DNA of 64,000 nt from Strigops habroptila (Eukaryota > Chordata > Aves > Psittaciformes > Psittacidae). Positions 58,701 through 64,000 of this stretch are shown here, one piece after another. The stretch spans positions 51,174,744 to 51,238,743 of the forward strand of contig NC_044279.2 of NCBI RefSeq assembly GCF_004027225.2, written 5' to 3'. The translations under genes were made by a program, and so were the position numbers. Numbering within the stretch: position 1 is the first letter of the stretch; each line of letters opens with the position of its first letter. The notes beneath the pieces were generated by a model. It saw nothing but the letters and a program-made list of their open reading frames with translations, ran no database searches and had not been told where the DNA came from.

Positions 58701-61444
58701 TCGACTGCCTGGGACCTGGGATGAATGATCATTGTTACAGACTGAGCATACCAGAACACATTTTTGTACAAATAGAGCCCAAAGAACGAGTTCTACTAAA
58801 CCTCAAATTTCTGCTCCAGGTCACAAGCAGACCCTGCTACTGACCTTCTCAATGCAGACTATATACTAAGTCTGTTTCCTGAACATCAGTCTTTGAAATA
58901 GGTTTGGGATACTTTTTTTTCCAGAAACATTTAGCCTGAGGCTGATGTTTTCCATGGAAATATTCATCCTAAATGGGTAAAGTTAGGTAGAATTACAAGC
59001 AGCTGAAAATAGCATTTGTTAATGGAATGTGCCAGGCAACCTGAATAATAAGCAGTGACACCTACCCGAGATAGATAGACAAGGGCTCTGCAGTGATTCA
59101 TAAGGCTGTGAGCACCTTTGCAATGCAAATGTACAAAATGTGCGCTGACGCAGTCTGTCTGGGCTCTGTAGCTTTAGAAACCATGAATGGAAACTAGTTC
59201 CTCCTCAGACTTTCTGCCTCCAGTCATTCAATTGTCATGAATAGATAACCTTTGGCTGTATGTCGTGGCGTGTCTTCACAGAGAGGTGAGGTTAGTGTTT
59301 CCTTTGCACTGCCAGTATTCTGCCTGCCCATGAACATTGAACCTATACCTCATCACCTTTTCACGCATGGAAAGCTACCAGTTTTCCCTGCACTGTCAGT
59401 GCACTTCAGCTGATGCAATTGACTTCTCACCAAATCCTATCTGGATTAACTCACTCAATGTACACAATTTAGACTTGTTATAAAAAAATGAAGAGCCCTT
59501 CAGAGGCCTGGCTAACATAGGAGGGAAATGTCCAAGGTCTTCTACCAGCTCAGCAATCAAGGTGAGGTGCCCAAGTCTGTGCCCTTTCACTGCATATGGC
59601 AGCCTCCAGCTTCATCTGGTTGCCCTTTCTGGGGAGCAGACACCTGTCGGGCAGACACAACTTGCTGTGAGGGACCCAGCTGTGCTGCTGCTCACAGGAG
59701 ATGTATTTTACATGAGGGATGGGAGAGGAGCTGCACCTCATGGTTGCTTCCACCAGAACAAGCCCCAGGTGCTGCTATGGGCACACATGAGCTCCCATGC
59801 CTTGGGCAGACTGGAGGGCCACGCTCTCCCCTTCTTAGCTGGCTGGGAGGGTTCTGTGGGTGCCACGTGCAGCCCCACAGTCCTACCATGTTTTTTTCTT
59901 TCAAAATAGGGACTTGCACAGCAAAATCGGATCCTCTTTCTTTCACTCTATGCAGCCCAAGGCTTCTTGCCACTTGGAGAGCAGTATAGGTAAACCTAAA
60001 ATCAGGAAACCAACAAATCTTGTATTTCCAGTATATCTGAATCGCACAGAAGTTCAGGGACAGTTTCCTACAAAGCCTGCCTGGACCTTGCATGTCTCTC
60101 AGGGGTTTCTTAAGAGTCATCCTTAAGTTTCCTGCAACTGTGTCATATTCACTGATGCACTATCTGTAGGGTCAGTCTTGAAACAAAAGAGGAAAAAAAG
60201 GTATTTGCAAATGCAGAGAAGCTTGTTCCACCTCAGGCTTGCTGGACTGGGGAGCCACTCTCTGGTGCTGAGAGCCTGGTTTTCTTTGGTCCTCTGGAAT
60301 CCTGGTTCCTTGGGTAGCAGGTTTTCAGTTAATGCGGGGACAGGTGGGCAGCTGGGCACCCACTTTGTTAATGGCCTGGTTTTCCCTCCTTCTAGGACTA
60401 TTTCTTTCATAGTTCTGTTCTCTCAGTACCTGAAAGATGTCCCTGTGCCACTGCCATCTTACCAGGGAGGCAAGAAGTGCCACCTCTCCCCAGTCTACCT
60501 CTTCCAGATCTTCCCGGTACGTTGGGGCTCCCAGGGATGTGGCAGAGGGACTGGCCTCACCAACCGCAGGCTGCCTGGGGTCTTTCCGCTCGCATCCAGC
60601 CGAACTGGTGCTTCCCATCCCACCCTATGCAGTGAGGGGACAGAGAGGAAGAGGGTCCCCAAGGCCCTCACCATCGGGAGGGAGGGAAGGAGGGAGGGTC
60701 ACCAGGACCCACTGCCATCCCTCTACTTCCATTCCATGTGCAGAGGAAAGGGCCGGGTGGGGAGACACCTTTTCCCTCATGACCATGCTAGAGATGTGGC
60801 CATACCCTAACTAGACACCACTGCTGCATGTGATGGGCAGGTGCTGATGGGGCTCTCCCTGAGCTGGTTGCTCTGCTACGTGCTGACGGTGACCAACGTC
60901 CTCCCTGCAGACCCCACTGCCTATGGCCACCTGGCCCGGACGGACACCCGTGGGGATGTTTTGTCCCAGGCTCCCTGGTTTCGGCTGCCTTACCCAGGTA
61001 CCACTGTCCTGCCTTTCCTCATCCTGCCACGCTTCTCCCTTCTCCCACTTTCACCTCTGCTTATGGCTAGCAGGGGGAGAGGAAATGTCAAAATTCAGAC
61101 AAACACCCACAAGCATGCCTGCTGTTCTTCCCTAACCCTCTGCAATAGATTTCAGGGCAAACCAACCTGAACCAAGCTCTTTACTTGCAGGCCAGTGGGG
61201 AGTGCCAACCGTCAGCCTGGCTGGGATATTTGGCATCTTAGCTGGGGTGATTTCCTCCATGGTGGAGTCTGTGGGAGATTACTACGCCTGTGCCCGGCTG
61301 GCTGGGGCCCCACCACCACCGAAGCACGCCATCAGCCGTGGCATCGGGGTGGAAGGCATCGGCTGCCTCCTGGCTGGCGCCTGGGGGACGGGGAACGGCA
61401 CCACCTCGTACAGTGAGAACGTGGGGGCCCTGGGCATCACCAAG
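46663..61444 (+). CDS. SLC23A4: SLC23-family sodium-dependent nucleobase transporter, first 8 exons
   Basis: Plasma-membrane symporter of the nucleobase-ascorbate transporter (NAT/SLC23) family. Exons 46663-46716, 50353-50502, 51823-51980, 55681-55840, 57113-57294, 60396-60516, 60841-60997 and 61191-61444 join in frame to 412 codons. The protein has a cytoplasmic start with [11 protein letters not shown]1 after [16 protein letters not shown]3 with QGGTFAF, an extracellular loop with sequons NAT and NVS, TM8 with [14 protein letters not shown] (Glu353), and the signature [10 protein letters not shown] at 403-412. Family members have about 600 residues, so roughly 190 C-terminal residues are missing. 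Glu403 in the signature, rather than Pro, and the neighbour CNOT4 support SLC23A4 (SNBT1; uracil, guanine, hypoxanthine and related bases in rat) over the ascorbate carriers SLC23A1/2. The coding exons show no disabling change. Confidence 0.88.
47949..48262 (-). repeat. CR1 LINE 3' region, longer fragment
   Basis: Antisense CR1 of a subfamily with the GGTCAACTCTTTCAACCCC landmark. It continues through CTCAAGCAGGGTTATCTACAG, CCTCCCTGGGCAACCTATGC and AAAAAGTATTTCCTCATGTTC to about 48260. Confidence 0.85.
49183..49302 (+). repeat. GT-rich minisatellite
   Basis: Degenerate GTGCATGTGTGTGCAxxGG-type units, including three or four copies of GTGTGCACAGG/GTGTGCAAAGG; alternating purine-pyrimidine character over about 120 bp. 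Confidence 0.7.
49344..49397 (-). repeat. Isolated CR1-tail 8-bp repeat array (AGAATCAT)n
   Basis: Two blocks of three AGAATCAT-type units separated by AACTT. This matches the 3' terminal microsatellite of CR1 on the minus strand, but no CR1 body follows on the plus-strand right side. Confidence 0.8.
50353..50502 (+). CDS. SLC23A4: SLC23A4 exon 2 (N-terminal tail and start of TM1)
   Basis: Acceptor CCTGTTGTCCAG, donor GGCATTCAG|GTGTGA. Fifty codons, phase 0 at both ends. The end, [16 protein letters not shown], is the conserved family segment that begins the first membrane helix. Confidence 0.9.
50503..51822 (+). other. SLC23A4 intron 2
   Basis: 1.3 kb of unique-looking sequence; nothing recognised. 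Confidence 0.75.
51823..51980 (+). CDS. SLC23A4: SLC23A4 exon 3 (TM1-TM2)
   Basis: Acceptor TATGGCTCCTAG, donor GGAGTCAG|GTAGGC; phase 0 in, phase 2 out. It encodes [24 protein letters not shown] and the second helix [20 protein letters not shown]. Confidence 0.93.
51981..55680 (+). other. SLC23A4 intron 3
   Basis: 3.7 kb. Open frames on the minus strand (for example 53360-53875, 171 codons) do not resemble any family I know. No CR1 element is seen. Confidence 0.7.
55681..55840 (+). CDS. SLC23A4: SLC23A4 exon 4 (TM3 and glycosylated loop)
   Basis: Acceptor CTCCTTCCAG, donor CGAGAG|GTATAT. It encodes [19 protein letters not shown], the membrane segment that lines the substrate site in this family, then an extracellular loop with KWKCPAW and sequons NAT and NVS, ending in QTRMRE. 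Confidence 0.94.
55841..57112 (+). other. SLC23A4 intron 4
   Basis: 1.3 kb ending in a CTCCCTCCCTTTTTTTTTCCAG acceptor. An antisense open frame (56659-57339) overlaps this intron and exon 5 without recognisable content. Confidence 0.75.
57113..57294 (+). CDS. SLC23A4: SLC23A4 exon 5 (TM4-TM5)
   Basis: Phase 0 in, phase 2 out (TTCAT|GTAAGT). It encodes [40 protein letters not shown] and the loop [14 protein letters not shown], all close to vertebrate SLC23 proteins. Confidence 0.95.
57295..60395 (+). other. SLC23A4 intron 5
   Basis: 3.1 kb, no repeat family recognised and no coding sequence supported. Confidence 0.75.
60396..60516 (+). CDS. SLC23A4: SLC23A4 exon 6 (TM6 and cytoplasmic loop)
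   Basis: Acceptor CCCTCCTTCTAG, donor TTCCCG|GTACGT. It encodes [20 protein letters not shown] then [12 protein letters not shown], matching the FSQYL and IQIFKMFP region of the family. Confidence 0.94.
60517..60840 (+). other. SLC23A4 intron 6
   Basis: A 324-bp intron with open frames read through from exon 6 (to about 60810); GAGG-rich near 60675-60700. No independent feature. Confidence 0.8.
60841..60997 (+). CDS. SLC23A4: SLC23A4 exon 7 (TM7 and DP-x-AYG loop)
   Basis: Acceptor TGATGGGCAG, donor TACCCAG|GTACCA in phase 1. It encodes [20 protein letters not shown], then [19 protein letters not shown] and APWFRLPYP, diagnostic SLC23 sequence. Confidence 0.95.
61191..61444 (+). CDS. SLC23A4: SLC23A4 exon 8 (TM8-TM10, NAT signature)
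   Basis: Acceptor TCTTTACTTGCAG, donor ACCAAG|GTGAGC in phase 0. It encodes [40 protein letters not shown] and the signature [10 protein letters not shown] (61415-61444). Glu353 in TM8 and Glu403 in TM10 correspond to the two glutamates that bind base in bacterial UraA (family knowledge, residues matched by eye). Confidence 0.96.
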
Positions 61445-61748
61445 GTGAGCCTCACTGCAGCGGGGTGGCTCCTGGAGGTTTAAACCAGGGGTGTCTGTAC
61501 AAAGGAGTGGTGCACATGGGTATGTGCTCGACCTGGGGTGCGATCTTAGCCCACCTCCTGCAAGGCATGGTGGAAGATGTGCCCTGGCACATTGGTGACC
61601 GGCTCAGCAGCACTGCGAAGCACCTCACAGAGGTGGCCGGTCCTGCTTTCTCTCTGCTTATGGTCTGCGTATGGGGTAAGTGCACACTGCTGTTATTCAT
61701 GGCACCTAGCTTAGGTGAGACTAAAGAGAGCTTGTGCTAGCCTGAAAA

Positions 61749-61819
61749 CGAGAGGAGAGGAGAGGAAAGGGGAAGGGAAATGGAAAGGGAAGGGAAGGAA
61801 AGGGAAGGGGAAAGGAAAG
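61749..61819 (+). repeat. GGAAAG/GAGAGG purine simple repeat
   Basis: About 70 bp of GAGAGG, GGAAAGG and GGGAAGG units with one T. Similar in composition to the larger polypurine block at 35170-35545. Confidence 0.8.
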
Positions 61820-62367
61820 CTTTAATAGGACTTCAAATTCCAGTTTTTATAACACAAGGATGGCAATCATGGGATTGGGATTATAAAATGCAATGGCAAA
61901 GGATTATGTTTTTACCTTTTCATAAAGTTTTGTGAATCCCTTGAGTACCTTATTGCTCTTATAAGGGAAAGAAATATCAAGAGATAAGCCTGACAATCAG
62001 ATCATAGATTTTCACTAAGCTTTACAGCCAGGGGATGGGTACATCCAGCAGCCAACTGGAGACCATTTTTAGATCATTGTCAATAAACAATGTCATGTCA
62101 GCAGAGCTGTGAGTCAATAAATAAATGCAGAATATGATTTATGGCTCCCACTCTGTAATATTGCTGATTTCACTGGATTTTATAAACCTCACTCACAGCA
62201 ACCATTTTTCACAGAGTGAAATGTTAGTGTTTGACCAAGATGGCTGCTTCCAGCAGCAAGGGCTGTCTGGATGTCTGCTTGGAGTCCAGTTTAGCCTGTC
62301 ACCACATGTACCTTGTCACTATGAAATCTGAGGATACTGATAGTATGCCTGAGCCCATTCTTTCCTT

Positions 62368-62660
62368 CATCAGGGACTGCAGTGCTAGGAAAAGGGGTAA
62401 TGGATTTAAACTTAAACAGGGGAAGTTCAGGTTAGATATAAGGAAGAAGTTCTTTACTGTGAGGGTGGTGAGGCACTGGAACACGCTGACTAATGAAGCT
62501 GTGAATGTTCCATCCATGGCAGTGTTCAAGGCCAAGTTGGACAGAGCCTTGGGCGACATGGTCTAGTGGAAGGTGTCCCTGCCCATGGCAGGGGGTTGGA
62601 ACTAGGTGAGCTTTAAGGTCCTTTCCAACCCAAACCATTCTGATTCTGTGACTCTGTGAC
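62368..62660 (+). repeat. CR1 LINE 3' region
   Basis: Sense CR1: GGGGTAATGGATTTAAACTT, AGGTTAGATATAAGGAAGAA, GTGAGGCACTGGAACACG, TTCAAGGCCAAGTTGGACAG and GGTCCTTTCCAACCCAAACC, ending in degenerate 8-bp tail repeats TGATTCTG/TGACTCTG. Confidence 0.92.
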
Positions 62661-62827
62661 ATGTAGTTTGCTGCATACATTGTGCATATGGGATGTAGCA
62701 CAGGGCAGAAGTGCCCAGACTCATAATTATCAGATTATAGGACATGTTCTCCCATGTACTTCAAGTCCTTCAGAGGGACATGCCATCCTTGCTGATTTAG
62801 GAGAGATGTTTCCCTTAGATCCCACCT

Positions 62828-62878
62828 CTGCTCACTGTGTTCACACACTGTGTTGTGTGCAGTGTGTGAACAGAGCAG
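62828..62878 (+). repeat. Inverted repeat / hairpin, 13-bp perfect inner stem plus 6-bp outer stem
   Basis: CTGCTC (62828-62833) pairs with GAGCAG (62873-62878), and TGTTCACACACTG (62838-62850) pairs perfectly with CAGTGTGTGAACA (62860-62872) around a 9-base loop. A 4-base bulge ACTG is on the 5' side only. Function unknown. Confidence 0.75.
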
Positions 62879-64000
62879 AAAATAGTCTCATTTCAGTCAA
62901 CCTTATATCAGTGTAAAGGCTGTGGCTGGAATCAGTGGGGGTGCTGAGACCACAATGCAGATTTAATTTTATTTAAAAAGACATGGGAAACACATTTTTC
63001 CATAACAAATGGAAACATAAGGGACTTGTTTCTCCTGTTTAAACAGAGGTGTCCAGCACCACCTGAAAAATCTTTGGAGGTTTCAGATATCCACAGGAGC
63101 TGTCAGATAAGGCAAGGAGAAGCTGCTGGAAGCTGCCAGGATGCAACAGCTTAAATGGCACCAGGCACCTATATTTAAGCTGCTTGGTCAAGCCCAGCAT
63201 GCCAGTAAAAGAGGATTTCCCAGAAAGAGGATTTTAAGGCGAGGTAAAGACCTCACAGTCACCATATAGATAGTAGAGAAATGTGCAGTTTCTTCAATCT
63301 TAAGAAAGAGAACTGATTTTCTTGTTTTCCTGACATAATTAATTGAAACAAACTAAACTAGAGGCTTTAGCAGCATATGCACCCAGTTGTGGTATCAGTG
63401 GATTAGGTAATTTGCCTTCAAGGCCAATTCCATATACCGGGTAGTTTGACATTTTGACAAATTAAAAATCTGAAGCTTCATTCTAATCCTGGAACAAATA
63501 GATCTGTTGGCTTTTATTAAATTACAGTTTGGATGGTAATGGTGTCCCAAGGTTTTAAGCCGAGGAATATAAAAAGCCCACCTGAAGGCAATGAATGATT
63601 TTATTTTGAAACTCCCTACCAAATCTTTTTCATTTATCTTTCACAATCAAGTAAGACTTAAAATATTTTAAAAGGGCATGTTTAAGAAATACTTAAAAAA
63701 GAAACAGAACTAGTTACTGGGAATGTTTTTTCTTGAAAGCATTCAGAAAAAGCCCTGCCTGTAAATATGACATTCTTCAGATATTTAAAGGGAGGGATTA
63801 AAATATTTAATTGAATTATAAAATGTTTGCAGAGGATTACAGAGTTCCCTGCCTAAGACACAAATGTTGTAAATCTTAGCGTGATTCTTTAAGCCGTCCA
63901 AGTTTTGGTGTGGCAAGGCATATCTTGACGTGAAAGTCTAGTAAATATTGCTGCTTTTCTTTTTAGTTTCCATAGTTTGTAAATGTCTCTTTCATCCCTT

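Larger units (their letters stand above)
61445..64000 (+). other. SLC23A4 downstream intron (remaining exons not found)
   Basis: 2.6 kb after exon 8. The expected next exon (family sequence starting V-G-S-R-R-V) was not found, so it probably lies beyond the window. Contents seen: a purine-rich simple repeat (61749-61819), a CR1 end (62368-62660), a hairpin (62828-62878), then AT-rich sequence. An open frame at 61465-61740 ends beside GGGGTAAGT but cannot be assigned. Confidence 0.7.

Noticed and set aside
60178-60810. 210-codon plus-strand frame
   Set aside because: This is SLC23A4 exon 6 (60396-60516) extended by read-through into both neighbouring introns; only the exon part is supported.
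62231-62566. 111-codon frame ending in [19 protein letters not shown]-like sequence
   Set aside because: It is the translation of a CR1 3' non-coding end, a known source of false open frames in bird genomes.
1-64000. CRISPR arrays, tRNA or rRNA genes, operons, endogenous retrovirus with LTRs
   Set aside because: Looked for on both strands by eye; none seen. The sequence is vertebrate nuclear DNA with split genes.

Overview
The window looks like genomic DNA from a bird (or close sauropsid relative). It is intron-rich and AT-rich over much of its length. Its only recognisable interspersed repeats are CR1 LINE 3' ends, the typical avian retroposon, recognised by the (ATTCTATG)n tail. I recognise three split genes. 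Exon boundaries were placed by hand from GT/AG sites, reading-frame phase and protein similarity recalled from memory; no alignment was run.

Region 1 (1-25,105, + strand) is the 3' part of CNOT4, the RING E3 ligase associated with the CCR4-NOT deadenylase complex. Six coding exons (586-23,947) give the last ~491 residues and the stop, followed by a 3' UTR of about 1.15 kb. The RING and RRM exons lie upstream of the window. The 16.2-kb intron between the fourth and fifth visible exons holds two CR1 fragments.

Region 2 (25,106-46,662) starts with about 8 kb without a convincing gene. A four-exon gene follows on the minus strand (39,576 to 33,195) that encodes a complete 242-residue type I membrane protein: signal peptide, one sushi/CCP domain, one transmembrane helix and a short basic tail. 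It resembles SUSD3 but does not sit in a SUSD3 neighbourhood that I know. All three splice phases match, so I regard it as real. Its introns carry a ~375-bp polypurine satellite and CR1 pieces, and a CpG-rich block covers its transmembrane exon. A further 7 kb without a recognised gene separates its start from the next gene.

Region 3 (46,663-64,000, + strand) is the 5' two thirds (412 codons, 8 exons) of an SLC23-family transporter. Synteny with CNOT4 and the signature motif, which begins Glu-Asn rather than Pro-Asn, point to SLC23A4 (sodium-dependent nucleobase transporter, SNBT1) and not an ascorbate transporter. The exons are open, although the human orthologue is a pseudogene. The last exons were not found and are probably beyond position 64,000.

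The three genes are not an operon or an evident functional system: CNOT4 and the sushi gene converge, and the sushi gene and SLC23A4 diverge. The most interesting items are the SUSD3-like gene, the apparently intact nucleobase transporter, an imperfect 19-bp hairpin at 62,828-62,878, and the polypurine block at 35,170-35,545.
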